Below, in pieces: positions 10,759 to 22,216 of a stretch of DNA of 64,000 bases. The notes below the pieces were generated by a model, which had not been told where the DNA came from, ran no database searches, and worked only from the letters and a program-made list of their open reading frames with translations. The translations under genes and the position numbers were made by a program. This DNA is from Jackrogersella multiformis (Eukaryota; Ascomycota; Sordariomycetes; Xylariales; Hypoxylaceae): positions 1,550,001-1,614,000 of the forward strand of contig CADCXD010000018.1 of NCBI GenBank assembly GCA_902806575.1, read 5' to 3'. Every line of letters begins with the position of its first letter. The first letter of the stretch is position 1.

Positions 10759-12159
10759 TTTAGGTAGGCGTAAGGTACGGATTAGGGAGATAGGGAAAGC
10801 TGAGCTTGCGGTTGAAGAGGAGATGTAGGAAGATTATGTATAAGCTGCGATATATATTTTAGAAAGACGAGAAGAAGGCGCTTTGATTAAGAGTACTGGT
10901 GATTAGTAGGTAGGTAGGTATATGGCGAAGAGGTAGAATGGTTTGTGATGCTAAGGGTAAATCATGTTACAACGGCGGCTGGCCGGAATCTTTATATCTA
11001 CGAGCTCATGATGTTGGTACCCGTCACGAGCGAGCGTACACGAGCTGCACGAGGCTGGGTTGGCGAAGGAGCCATGAAGCGGACCTTGGCCGCTGACAGC
11101 AAAGCGCGGCTGAGTGCACTGAGTCCGAGTATAATCTTACCAACAGCGGGACAGGTCCGAGAGTCGGAAAATACCTACTACCTATGCATGTGCCTAGTGC
11201 GATGGTAGAAAAGGCGGGGAGGAGGAGGAGGCGTAGATCGTAGAAATCACCAACATCTACTTTTTTAAACTTAGGTATTAGTTAGATCTCGTGCCATCTA
11301 GGAACTGCCAGAGCACGGCGGCACCTCACATGGTGATCCAGAATACGATGTAAAGCAAAATGCCATCAGCCGAGCCAGCACAGAGCTAGCGAGCTAGCTG
11401 CTGACCTAACCTAATATTACGTGGCTGTGCGGCTATATGCACCTACTCCGACCCGCCAACACGGTTGGGGATGCGGGATGATGCCAAGGCCTTGGCGTGC
11501 TCTATTAATAAGATATATAAGTACCTAGGTATTAGGCAGCCACGTGGGACCAGTCCGATGTGCAATTTTACAATGTAGCAGCCTGGATGTAATTTGTTCG
11601 GGAGTTAATATTACACTGAAGTACTTCTGTTCTACGTGCATCCTTCTTAGTTGCGTCTCTATTGGACGGAAGTCCGAGAACAGCAAGTACATAGGCAGTA
11701 AGTACTACATGTAGGTAGCAGCTTTAGGGAATTATGTACCTACCTAGGTACCTAGGTATGCCCGACGGCCGAGTCATCGAGGGTTATTCTGTCGACATGG
11801 TTTATTTCTCTGGTATACCCGATTAGGGAATTCCTTATAAGACGTTATCGAGGTCTTTTGATTCGTCGCAAGTGGGTTTCTTCAGGTGAGTGAACAAATC
11901 AAATGTCGGTGCGGCTACCTTATTAGGGATTAGCGCAGAAAGTGATGGTGGATAGCCAATTAGATTATAAGATTTTTAGCTTCAAAGGTGGTCCAAAAGA
12001 GCTGGCTTTTGACAATTGAAGATGAGGGGAAAAAAAACTTAACTCTCACGGACCACTTTGGAAGGATCCAGGTGATTACGTAATAGAAGTGGTTGGTTAC
12101 GTAATTATAGTGAGGATTTATCGTAACTTAGCTCTATCATAGTACGCCGGTTTTGTGGC
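10759..12159. other. Intergenic region with dispersed motif copies
   Basis: This is the promoter side of the But2 gene followed by non-coding DNA. It has CCTAGG/GGTACC motif copies at about 11521-11531 and 11737-11760 and an AATTACGT/GATTACGTAAT-type pair near 12073-12105. The one open frame near 10945-11208 has no protein-like features. I see no gene. Confidence 0.45.
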
Positions 12160-12490
12160 TTATAACGGGTGTAATTACGGAGCAGTTGTCTATCGGGTGT
12201 AATAACGGAGGTGGACGGCCCGTTGTTGACCTCCCGGGGTGACGGCTCGTAGTACAGCGGGTATAAACATCCCGGGGATTCGTAATACGGCGGGTGTGGA
12301 CCTCCCGGCGATTCGTATGGCGGGTGTAAACGGCTCGTGGATTACGGGTGTGTACGGGAGTGGTATACGGGATGTACGAGATGCTCGGGTGTCGCGGGTG
12401 TTGAGAAAAGGGGTTATATGTAAAGCCGAGGATTCGAACGCGAAGCTTTTCGAGATTAAATTTTTGTACGGCTAAACTCGGGTGGGAGAG
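12160..12490. repeat. Degenerate tandem array plus inverted-repeat copy A (left side of PKS cluster)
   Basis: From about 12165 to 12412 a core of the type CGGGTGTAnACGG recurs roughly every 20-40 bases with strong decay. From about 12340 to 12485 the sequence matches, in inverted orientation, the region 29930-30070. The best part, 12416-12482, differs at about 5 of 66 positions and contains TTCGAACGCGAAGCTTTTCG. Most differences are C/T or G/A. It is an old dispersed repeat; its class is unknown. The TTCGAACGC element resembles a pol III B box, so a tRNA-derived SINE is one option. Confidence 0.75.
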
Positions 12491-12644
12491 TACTAGGTCT
12501 CACAGTATATAATATACTGGCTTTTGATTGGTTGATCCTGGAGATAGTCACGTGACATAGCCTACCTACACACCTAAGCAGCTAAGGTATCAAATTCCAA
12601 TGATAGTAGATTACGTAGGTCTTAAGTTTCCAGATAACCATATG

Positions 12645-14559
12645 TTAGTTTACTCGGCAGAGTCTCCCTGTAGTATCCTGACTCCAGCTGTCGCTTCCGA
12701 CGGCAGTTAAGGCGTACAACATATCATCCGAATCGTATTTCTTCTTGATCTCCAGCAATCTCTCATAATTAGAACCGTAGAAGGCATGCTGCCAGTCAGG
12801 CTGCGCCCAGTTACCCTCGTTCAAGTAAACCGCCGAGCCTGGAGTGGCCGCCTCCATGACCGGTATTATGCGGTCGACCATGTCACCCTGAAGACGCGCG
12901 GCATTCCTCCAGTCTTCATTCCAGTCCCACTGGCTGATGATGTTGATGGAGAGGAAAGCATCGCGCCACTGGGGCTGTACTGCGTTGCTGGCAACGGATT
13001 TTGCTACAAGGGCCGGACCGACTGTGTTGAGTGCGGTAGCGGCCATGTAGAATTCCCCGCCATCCGTAACGGTCCTAAAGCTGTCGATGACGGCGCTCTT
13101 GTTCTTCGCAATATTGTCGCGTAACACCATCCGGCCTCCCATGACGGGACTCTCGCTTGTAGAATTTATGAGGGGCCCTAACGTCTTGGAGTACAGGCTA
13201 TAATACCCGTCGGCTTCATTCAGTTTCAGGTTCAGCGAATTCTTGTTGATGGACCGCGAGCCTGACTGCGTGACAGCTGATATTAAAGGGTCAAGCAGTG
13301 TCGAAAGCGTGCCGGCCGTATACCCGGGCGCCGTAATAGTGAAAACTGTCAAGCTGTCATTTCTGAGCAGGTAGTCAACTACGACACCTTTGGTGTCGAC
13401 TAGGATTTGGAGCTCATCGTGAAAAGCACCAACCGCGTCCCAGAACTCATCTACGCCCCCGGCATTATCTACGCCGAAAGCCATGTAGGCACTCGCGACT
13501 CGGCCGTCCTCATGCAGACGTACAGTCACGCCCACGACAACACCATAGGTACCGCCGCCGCCGCCGCTGAGAGCCCAGTATATATCTGAATTGTTTAACG
13601 GACTTGCCACGAGGTAGTCGCCCGAGGCCGTGATCACCTCCCACTCAACCACCTGGTCTGCTCCAATTCCATACAGTCCGGACAGTTGGGAGTGGCCTCC
13701 GCCCTGAGTATACCCGCCCGCCAAGGCCACGGTTGGGCCGTCGCCAGTGACAACTCGATAGCCGTGCTCTGCCACGAACTCAGCAGCCTCCCCGCCCGTC
13801 ACTCCTGCACCCGCCTTTAGAACAGTCCCGTTGTAAAAGGATGAATTATAAGTCACGATCTGGCGACTTTTCATGTTGCGAGTCCAAAGCGATAGAGCGC
13901 CTTTGCCGGTACTTTTCCCGTTCCAGCTGTCCCGTGTAAGCGTTTCTACAGATTCCGGGGGTAGACGGGTTGCGTTAAGAAAATAATCACTTACTCATGT
14001 CCGGAGTTCTTGATGGCAAGCCGTATGTTGTGTTTTTTGGAAAACGCGATGCCGGCCTTGACATCTTCGACGCCGGTGACATTGATAGAGTAGCTAGCCA
14101 AGTTGCCCAGCTCACAAGGCTTCGAGACATCGGTGAATGGGACACATGATTGATTCTGAAACCAGGGAGCTTGGATGTCCACCGGTGAAGGGCTCCTATC
14201 GATAGAGTACGGTGTCAGTCCTAGTACGACTCGGTCACAATCATACCGAAACTAAGGCGAAAGGCTCACATTAAGGATCCCGTGTTCCATGCATCTTTCA
14301 ACACGGAACATGCGGTTTCCGAGTAGTCTGGTGCGTGGCAAACATGGGCGACGGGCTTCGCGGCGATCAATCGGCCGCCCACGGTGCTATTGAGACTCTG
14401 CCATTCTGCAACCGATGGCCAATCTTGGTCACCCGGAATATTTTTGCAAGACCGCAGATGACACTGCGAGAGTCCGGGACTATCCGAGCTGCAAGAAACG
14501 AGCGGAGAGGCTGCGGCCAGCCCTATGAATACTATATCAAGTACTGTAGAAAGAAACAT
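12645..14559 (-). CDS. BBE-type FAD-linked oxidoreductase of the polyketide cluster
   Basis: A 590-residue flavoprotein oxidase from three exons (14559-14270, 14195-13995, 13926-12645). It has a signal-like N-terminus (FLSTVLDIVFIGLAAASP) and an FAD-binding PCMH domain (about 115-300). Joining exons 2 and 3 creates NSGHDWNGKSTG, whose His (about 163) is the expected 8-alpha FAD attachment site. GGYTQGGGHSQLSG and SGGGGGTYGVV follow, then a C-terminal berberine-bridge (BBE) segment (YLNEGNW...YGSNYERLLEIKKKYD, about 535-575). Where bicovalent members have Cys before PTVG, this protein reads GDGPTVA, so only one covalent FAD link is predicted. Such oxidases perform dehydrogenation, alcohol oxidation or oxidative cyclisation in fungal metabolite pathways. 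It is the leftmost cluster gene, next to repeat copy A. Confidence 0.88.
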
Positions 14560-16359
14560 GATGGCGACGGTTCTCTTCGCGGCCTATAGGTTATTATTTC
14601 TTTGCAGGACATACTGGGCATATATATCGTGAACGCCCATTCTTTTGATTACCAGAGCTTTGATTGCATTTTCACCTTACGTACTAGGTATATACTATCC
14701 AAGGCCGATACCATGCTTAGCCCCCAAATCCTTCAGTTTACCCTTCTCCTTTTAGTCACGCCTTTCTCATTGGCCCCGGAGCTCAGCTGAGGAATTAAGC
14801 TGAAAATAGAACAGGATACCCAGCAAGGGGTGAAACCTAATTTCACTTGTTATTTAATATAGCTAGCTAGTATCATCAGTACTGGCTTGTGACGCCTTTT
14901 GAGCCTTCGTTGCTAGGCCTTAATTAGGTACCTAGGTAAGAAAAGAAGCAGCAATTAAGGTGATACTTCCTTGTATAAGATATTATATGTTCGAAGTATT
15001 TTGAAATTACCTAAGTATACTTATAGTGAGGAAAGGAATGATATTCATAGGACAAGGATTACGCCAAAAAAATTCAATATATCGGCAGGTAACATTCGAA
15101 TATGTCTTGAATACTTACCGTTTCCCTACCAAAACGCAGTGCTGAAGGCTCGAAATGTGTTAGGAGTCAGTGTAGTAGATATATTGAAATTGTGTCACTA
15201 AGAGATCCTAAAATAATAACAAGCGTTGGAAGTAAAAGGCTACCTATAAGATACCTACTGAAAGAGCACCTACGTGGAACGGCAATAACGATGGCGGCGA
15301 CCTGTGTCACAATTCCTATCTAGGTAGTTTCAATACTGGTAAATTTTATGCATAAGGTACAATCCCGGTCATCAGGGGCATTTTAGGTAGTTGGCGTATG
15401 TTTTTTTATACCGCTAAAGCTCATACGATTACCAATGGAATAAGATTGCTACTGCAATTGGGCTTTTACTATGACCATGCTAGAGAAGTAGCGCTAGCTA
15501 GGTTCTATTAGGCTGACAATCATGTTAATGATAGGGAAATGATAGATGTTAGGTATATTAAAGCAAGTCGAACCGATACACCCCCTACGGGCAAAGCGAG
15601 ACCTCCCATTATCCGGATCCTTAGCAGCTATGACCTAGTCGGGCGGCGAAAACTACCTAGGTTGACAATTGTGATAGATAGCAATACATGTGATATTTTT
15701 GTAACCGGCGAGGCTGGCTTCAGCTGCATATGCGTTACACAAGGCAGCGATTCCAGGCAAAACCTGACGGGCCTAGGCCCAGAGCTGATCGAAATATGAG
15801 TACGTGGAGGAACGCCCTACACTCTAAACGGTCGGTCTTCGGTGATATCTACCTACTTATCAACCCTCCCAGCCATGCTACGTTGCAATCTTGACGCATA
15901 AGTCCACTCCTACGCCACCGCAGGCTTGAAAGTCCGGATGGCTTGGTGTCGCGGGACAAGTGGATGGTATACCGTTGCAGATACGGTCAGCTATCTGTGG
16001 AGGAGCAAGGAATTCAGCCTGCAGAAATCAAAAGCAAAACCAAGGCCGGGGGTCGGGGTCTTCGGAAGTGATCACAACAACTGGCTGACACTATCAACAG
16101 CTTCCGATGACTACGGCATGCCTCAAACCGCATCTAGATTGTTTCGGCCAGCCCTATCTAAGCTGACGTGATATCAATAGATTGGATCTAAGTATGATCA
16201 GCCCGGTCTGCACTTCTCCTACCTCTAGTTGCGCGAGTGCCCTTGGTCCCGCGTGTCGTTATCGTATTCGCTGAACGTTGAGCTTCTGGCTTTACATCTC
16301 ACCCCCTCGTAGTTTTTCCTGAGGGAACGAGTCCGCCAAGAACGGGCAAAACAGTGAAC
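14560..16359. other. Intergenic region between BBE oxidase and hydrolase genes
   Basis: This 1.8 kb stretch separates two divergent cluster genes and holds both promoters. It has a dispersed-motif copy at about 14926-14940 and several AT-rich runs. The open frames here (largest about 80 codons) have no recognisable signature and no splice partners I could find. I see no extra gene. Confidence 0.45.
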
Positions 16360-17381
16360 ATGTCTTACTGCGAGACCAATTTCAAGACCGCTGATGGCAT
16401 CGAACTACATGGGCGAGTGTATGCGGCCACACAGGACGGCCCAGGGCCAGGATTGGTATTGTGCCCCGGTGTAAGTCAATATCAAGCCGATAGCGAGCGA
16501 ACTTCACTTACGCAAATTGCCAGTTCAATTGCGTCCTATCGATGATGAATCTGCCTGGATGCGCTGCCGCCCTCCAGGAAAATAATATTACGGTTCTCCT
16601 CTATGATCCCCGAGGCATCGGCGCAAGTGGCGGCGCGCTTCGGAATGACATTGATCCTCCGCAGTATGTTTCAGACATGAGCGATGCTCTGACATACTTG
16701 TTGACGCTGCCGTCGGTGGACCCCATGCTTGCTGGTGTCTTTGGCTTCTCTTTCGGTGGCAGCATAGCACTAACGACGGTGTCGATCGATCCCCGGTGTC
16801 GCTTCGTCATTGCCGCAGCGCCGCTAACAGACCTGGACTTCATATCACCGTCACAGAGGACACGTGTACTACACAGATGCGCGCAGGATAAGGAGTCGCA
16901 GGTCAGGGGCAACGCGGCCTTCACTGTTCCACTCGTGAACGAGCGTGGCGAGAACGCAGTGGGCTTTGGCCACGGCGTTGACACGGAGCTATACGCGCGT
17001 CTGATCAAAAGCGGCCGCGAGATCGCACCCGGCCATTTGAATCGCGTCACGCTCATGACCTATTACAAGATCGCTCAGTGGACCCCGTGGCCGCTGTGGA
17101 AGCACCTGGGCACTGGCGATAATGGCAACGCAAAAAGTAGGCTTCGAGGCGCATTGTTTGTCGTTCCTGCAGAGGATACCATGAGCTACGCTGCCATGCA
17201 GAGGAAGCACTTCTATGATGTGGATGGCGGCCCTGGATTTTACAAGAGCAAGATAGAGGTGGAAGGTTCGGGGCACGAAGAACTTTTTACGGAGGCGAAC
17301 CTAAACACGGTGGTCGACGGAGTTGTAGGATTCATAGGACATGTCTCCCAGGATACTAACTCTGGTGGCTGCTCCGACTAG
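16360..17381 (+). CDS. Alpha/beta hydrolase, polyketide transferase/thiohydrolase-like
   Basis: Two exons (16360-16470 and 16524-17381) give a 322-residue protein. The ATG at 16360 is used; the frame extends upstream only through a GTG. The splice restores the motif VLCPG-FNCV. It belongs to the fungal alpha/beta hydrolases typified by the polyketide transferase of fumagillin-type clusters: FKTADGIELHGRVY at the N-terminus, YDPRGIGASGG (about 75), the nucleophile elbow GFSFGG (about 122), a candidate Asp in VVPAEDTMS (about 250) and His in GSGHEELF (about 290). There is no signal peptide. The neighbouring PKS lacks a thioesterase or reductase, so this enzyme is the best candidate for chain release by hydrolysis, or for transfer to an alcohol. 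That role is inferred from context. Confidence 0.85.
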
Positions 17382-17734
17382 GTGACAGACCAGCTTTATT
17401 GCGTTTGAGATGTCGTGTCTCTTTATCGGCTAAGTTGTGAATGGGTGAATACATAGAAGACGAATTTCAACTTACATTTACAAATCTATGTTTATCTTGG
17501 TACGTTCTTCATCATTGTCGTTGAACCTTATACTTTGGGTTCGCCCATAGCTCAAATGCTAAGAGACTTTGGTAGAAATGCCACGGTTAAGCCACTCGCC
17601 TTATAACTATCATACATAGGTACTAGTATTTACCTCTAATAGGTATCTTAGCAGGAAATGCATACAGCTTTCAGTATACCAGGTAGATCGGTGGGCGGTA
17701 TATGAGCATAGAAGCACACGGATTGGTCCCACAT
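17382..17734. other. Convergent 3' intergenic region
   Basis: Short spacer between the hydrolase (+) and the P450 (-). I see nothing in it beyond possible 3' ends. Confidence 0.5.
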
Positions 17735-19443
17735 CTAGCTTTGGGAATGTAAGGGCTTGCCCCCTATGTCCGTCACCAAAGCCCTGATTCCCTTAGTGGT
17801 GATGGGGACTTCAGGGGCAATGAGGTCCCTCACGACTTTGACATCAGCATCATATGTCGTCTCAAACAACTCCCAATCAAACCTTCTAAACAGCGCCGCT
17901 AACGCGACGCTCATCTCAGCATTAGCCAAGTTGAGCCCAAGGCAGTTTCTAGTGCCCCTGCTGAATGACACAAGGTAAGCCTTAAGGGGCCGAGCCTCGT
18001 ACGGGGGCGGGGCCTGCGGCTGGTTCAGCCAGCGCTCCGGCCTAAATTCGAAAGACGACGGGAAGATTGCTTCATTGTGATGCATGTGCCATGCGTCGAG
18101 CGAGATATGGGTACCCGCCGGAAGGGTGTGGGTGCCATACACGATTGCCTTCTTGGATATGCGAGGGGAACGCGCCATCTGTCCGGGGGCTAGGCGTAAT
18201 GCTGAAATCATCAGGTAGCTTATTTAGTGCTTCGCTTGGAACAAGGTAAGTGATATGATGAACGTACCTTCGTCGATACAAGCCATAAGATATGGCAATC
18301 TCCCCAACTCTTCGACCGAGAGCGGCATGTTCGGGTCAGGCATAGCAGCTTCCAGCTCGGCCCGTAGCTTTTTCATAACATCGCGGTCGTTGATGATGTG
18401 GTAAGAAGCAAGGCTTAGAGTCCAGACTGTGCTAGCCACGCCACCAGCAAGCAGGGCTGCGGCATGGTCTTTGAGCGGTTCGACCTGTAGTTCGTCCCCG
18501 GGCAATCCTGATCGCAGGATACCGTGAACGACGGTCTTATCGCGCTCGACTTGATCGGCATCAACACTGATACCTTTCGCTTTCTCAATTTCAACGTCCC
18601 TCTGCGCGCCGCGGACCATGGCTCTCACTAAGGGGGGCAGAAGTATCAGCATACACCATTATAACCTGGAAAGGAAGCCATGAACGTACTATCATCCTGG
18701 AAGTCGAGGACAGTCGATCTTGATGGCTGGAGGAATCTTACGATAGGGTCCGGGATGGAAACCAATGCTCGTGCCATCCACGGGAAGTACGTGGCCGGAT
18801 GAGCTAGCTTCTTGAAGCCGACAATGGCTTGGAGGAAGGGACTTTCAAAGCCATCCATCTCGAGCCAGGAGTAGTCCCTATCAAAGCTATATTGTGTGGC
18901 CACGTCCGCGACTAGGCACGCAAACATGTTATCTAGTCTTACGGGGCGACCCTTGCCAGTATACTCGCAAGAGAGAGTGCGGCACATCTTGTTCGCTTTG
19001 ACCCAGATCATGGGTGCCAGCTTGGCGATCCTACCTTTTGCAAAGAACGGCTCTTGAACCTTGCGCTTAACTTTGTGAGTGTGGTGGTCCGGAGTCGAGA
19101 TAAGCGCGTGAGGGGAGCCGAATCGCCATCTCACGTACTCGGGCCTATCGAGCCCCTCCCGAGCCGTGTAGATGGCTGAAAAGTAGTCGGCGTCATCGAT
19201 ATGAACCGAGTGGGGGTTGATGCGGACGATCTTTCCATATTGTTTGTGTAGCTTTTGGATATGGAAGGTCATCTGCCCTCCATGCCCTCCGGCGACGAGA
19301 TCGTAGTATGCCTCATACCATCCGCTGAGTGCCGCAAGTTTGGGCCCGGGTACACCGGCGAGAGGATGGAAGTATAGACGTTGAAAAGACAGCGCGACAA
19401 CATAGAGGCCGGAGGCCACAAGGAATGGGACCAATAGGGACAT
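17735..19443 (-). CDS. Cytochrome P450, trichodiene-oxygenase (CYP58-like) type
   Basis: Three exons (19443-18690, 18627-18268, 18201-17735) join to 526 residues. An N-terminal membrane anchor (VPFLVASGLYVVALSF) is followed by YFHPLAGVPGPKLAAL. The ExxR motif is EALR, created across the second intron, and leads into LAPGQMARSP. The PERW motif is FRPERWL and the heme loop is FSRGTRNCLG, with the Cys ligand near residue 453. The C-terminal pattern SRGTRNCLGLNLANAEM resembles the fungal CYP58/trichodiene oxygenase group. The I-helix reads LLAGGVASTVW: the usual acidic residue before the Thr pair is Ala, so the normal proton relay is altered. Substrate is unknown; it probably oxidises the polyketide of this cluster at the ER membrane. 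Confidence 0.88.
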
Positions 19444-20255
19444 ATTGCAAGTGGATAATGAGGGCGGGTTTCAGTTTACAGACGAGATCTGAAATCTATG
19501 TAGGTAGCTACCTAGGTAGATATTGGAACACAATTTATGAAGGCGCCTCGAGATTCGTAGCCGTGGGGGGCGCTACGTATATGTTGCGCTAGATAGGGGA
19601 GTGCCCAGAGGGGTCTGTCTATACCTTACAAGCTTACAAGGATTTGTATCTACGGCGCGTACCTAAGTCTCAGACCTTGATGACGGGTCGACGATAGTCC
19701 AAATTCGGGAGTGGCGCATTCACAACGTTACCCTAGCTATCTTAACGATTGTTGCTTTTCACCAAATCACCGAGGATTGTAGCCATACTGACGCCTCGCA
19801 TTATCACAAGGAAGTGGGGCGAGGTAGTGATCACTGATCCTACATCTGTACCTCATGTCTTCTCTTATAGGACTCTCAGGAGGCTAGAAGTGGCGTTTGT
19901 TGGGGAAATTCCGACAATTCGGCAGGCATACTGCTTAACTCCTAGTCCCTACTTTCGTAGAGCCACGCTTTTTAGACCGATAAAATCGCAATGCGACTTG
20001 TGGTTTACCTGTTGGTACTATGTAAGTGCAGTAGTGCCATAAATTCCCCTATCATGTGAGCATCGACATTACAGCAGCGGCGACGATGACGGGACAGCAA
20101 CAAAACAAGCAGTATCAAACATCTATTTTCGTGTATAAGGGGTACTTATGTACCTAGGGTAGGTTTTCTACGCGCTTATATGACCATGATATTGACATCT
20201 TCGGCAACGCATGTAAGGGAATTTTATTTTAAGCTAGTACTGGTGGTCATCTGTC
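19444..20255. other. Intergenic region between P450 and SDR genes
   Basis: Upstream region of the P450 gene and 3' flank of the SDR gene. Dispersed-motif copies occur near 19500-19520 and 20149-20162. No coding evidence was seen. Confidence 0.45.
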
Positions 20256-21354
20256 TCAATTCAGATAGCTCTGCACCCTAGTCTCGCACCAGTCATATAC
20301 CGTACTAGCCCAACCAGAGCCGTTATCCCCTTTGGGCCGTAGGGCGTAAAGGAGGTCAGCCCTCTGTCCCGGATGCCACCTGCCGTTGCACATCGCGTAG
20401 CGTCCAGCAACAGCGTCGTCCACAGTGACCTCGCCGGAGAAGGCCATCCATAGGTACGTCTCAGGACCGTGCAGCGCGGGATCGTTAAGTATAGGCTTGA
20501 GGAAGATGTAGAGGAACCAGGGGGTGTACTTCCACATGTTGGTTACGTAGTTTCCCGGGTTGCCGGCCAAGTATACGACGGAGCCTGTGCCTCGCGGCTG
20601 GCGGCGCGACAGCTCGGAGCAGAGAAACCAGGCCGCCGCCTTGGACGCGCCATAGAGTTCGACGTAGTCCATCCCCTTGGCCGACTCTTGGTCCTTGATG
20701 AATTCCTCGCGCACGCCGCCCTTGGGGGAACCATTCTCGACTAAGAGAGAGGCGGGCCAGACCACGCGAACACTACCAGGTGCGCTTCCCTCTGCCGTGC
20801 GGGAGAGGATGGGCGTCAACAGGCGGGCGAGCAAAAACGGCCCGAGCGTGTTGGTGGTGAAGTGATATTCGTTGCCCTGGACTCCGAAAGGCGCGTCCTT
20901 CCGGCCGCCGGTGCCTGCGTTGTTAAACCTGGAGAGCGTTAGCCGGAGCCGAAATCTATCGCGAAACTAGCTACAAGAAAGGGTTGACTAACAGCACGTC
21001 GAGCCGGCCGTCTACACCTTCGCGTTGCAGGAACTCATGGGCAGCACTCTGCACCGACGCAAAGTCCTTGAGATCCATGTGAATGAAGATCAAGCTCCCA
21101 GGCTTCTTGGTGCCGCCCTCGTCGTAAGTAGCTTGGATCCGAGATATGGCCTGCTCCGCGCGCTCCTTAGAGCGAGTGAGCATGTAAACCTTACCCCCAG
21201 CAGCGTAGAGGACTTTAGAGAGCTCGAAGCCTAGGCCGTGGGACCCGCCCGTTACTACGAAGACCTTGCCGGCCTGAGTCTGCAAATTGGCTCCGTTGAT
21301 CGGCCCGGGAGGAGGGAACATTTGCGTCCACTTAGTAGGAAACGACACGGACAT
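20256..21354 (-). CDS. Short-chain dehydrogenase/reductase of the polyketide cluster
   Basis: Two exons (21354-20993 and 20928-20256; donor GTTAGT) give 344 residues. It has a Rossmann cofactor motif TGGSHGLG (about 36-43) and the NNAG motif, which is restored only by the splice (LDVLFNNAGTGG). The active-site pair is YGASK (Tyr/Lys, about 230), with a Ser in WPASLLVE as the likely third residue. The N-terminal extension of about 30 residues and the WPAS segment fit the fungal SDRs near retinol-dehydrogenase-like/WW-domain oxidoreductases. It would oxidise or reduce a hydroxyl or ketone with NAD(P)(H). It is divergent from the PKS with 862 bases between the start codons, a common layout for co-regulated cluster genes. 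Confidence 0.87.
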
Positions 21355-22216
21355 GATGGCAGCTATTAGGAATGTGTGTGAAATCTAGCTTAGCATTAGG
21401 ATAGTGAACATTGTTGCAAGCGATGAACTGCTAAAATCCAGAGAAAGATCTAGCTAAGTAGGTATCGGGGGACGGAAGATTGCTGGAGAATTAGCTAAAA
21501 CAAGGGAGAGTCGGTTTGTGGCTTTTTGTGGCTTTTTTACGAGACATCTAATTACAAAGCATTACCCGGCAGGCAGCTGCCCGGAGACTTTTCTCACTTC
21601 TGCATTAGGTAGGTAGTACACAGCTTATGAAGGAGTACCGCATACAGGATAACTTCCAGATAAGGGCTGGCAAGGCTGGTGGAACATCAGAAGGCGGTGT
21701 GATCAAGTTGGTAGCCCTGGAGTATGGAGGTACTGATCTGAGGCAGTCTAGATTGACGTCGAATCCGGGTGGCTAAAACTGCCCATGCCGTGTCGCCGTT
21801 CTGATTATGCATCATCGCGAAAACAATCAAACGATAGACTGAAGAGTTAGGTACCTAGGTAGGTGTGAAAGGCTGTGATGCGTGATATCTACCTAGGTAC
21901 CATGGCGTTATGCTCGACATGCTGAGCAAAGTTGACGCATCGTATCTATGGATGTTGGCGTTAGAGACCTAAGTTAAGCTGACCTAGAAGCAGAAGCTAC
22001 TAATAAAAACAGTACTTTGTAAGCAGGCATTAGGGCCAATGTTACATGTCATGGAATTATAAAGTACAACACGACTCCATAAGAGAGTGAAGCAAGGAAA
22101 ATCGCACAGACTAGGTGGTTTTGCCCCTATTGCTACCCTTGTCTCTTCTATCTCTTATACCATCATCTGCTACTGCACACTCTCCCACATTGAGATTTAA
22201 AGTCGAATTCTGGACC
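21355..22216. promoter_or_regulatory. Bidirectional promoter region of SDR and PKS genes
   Basis: This region between two divergent cluster genes has two dispersed-motif copies (21848-21864 and about 21889-21903) and an ATTATAAAG box at about 22057. I see no defined transcription-factor site. An upstream in-frame extension of the PKS frame (from 22115) exists, but the KS domain spacing favours the ATG at 22217. Confidence 0.45.

Noticed and set aside
12416..12485. tRNA gene at the repeat core
   Set aside because: Only a B-box-like string is present; no cloverleaf could be traced.
15539..16171. Two open frames upstream of the alpha/beta hydrolase
   Set aside because: No domain or splice support; they lie in the promoter region of the cluster hydrolase.
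22115..22216. N-terminal extension of the PKS (MVLPLLLPLSLLS...)
   Set aside because: It would add a signal-like leader, unexpected for a cytosolic PKS; the KS begins directly after the ATG at 22217.
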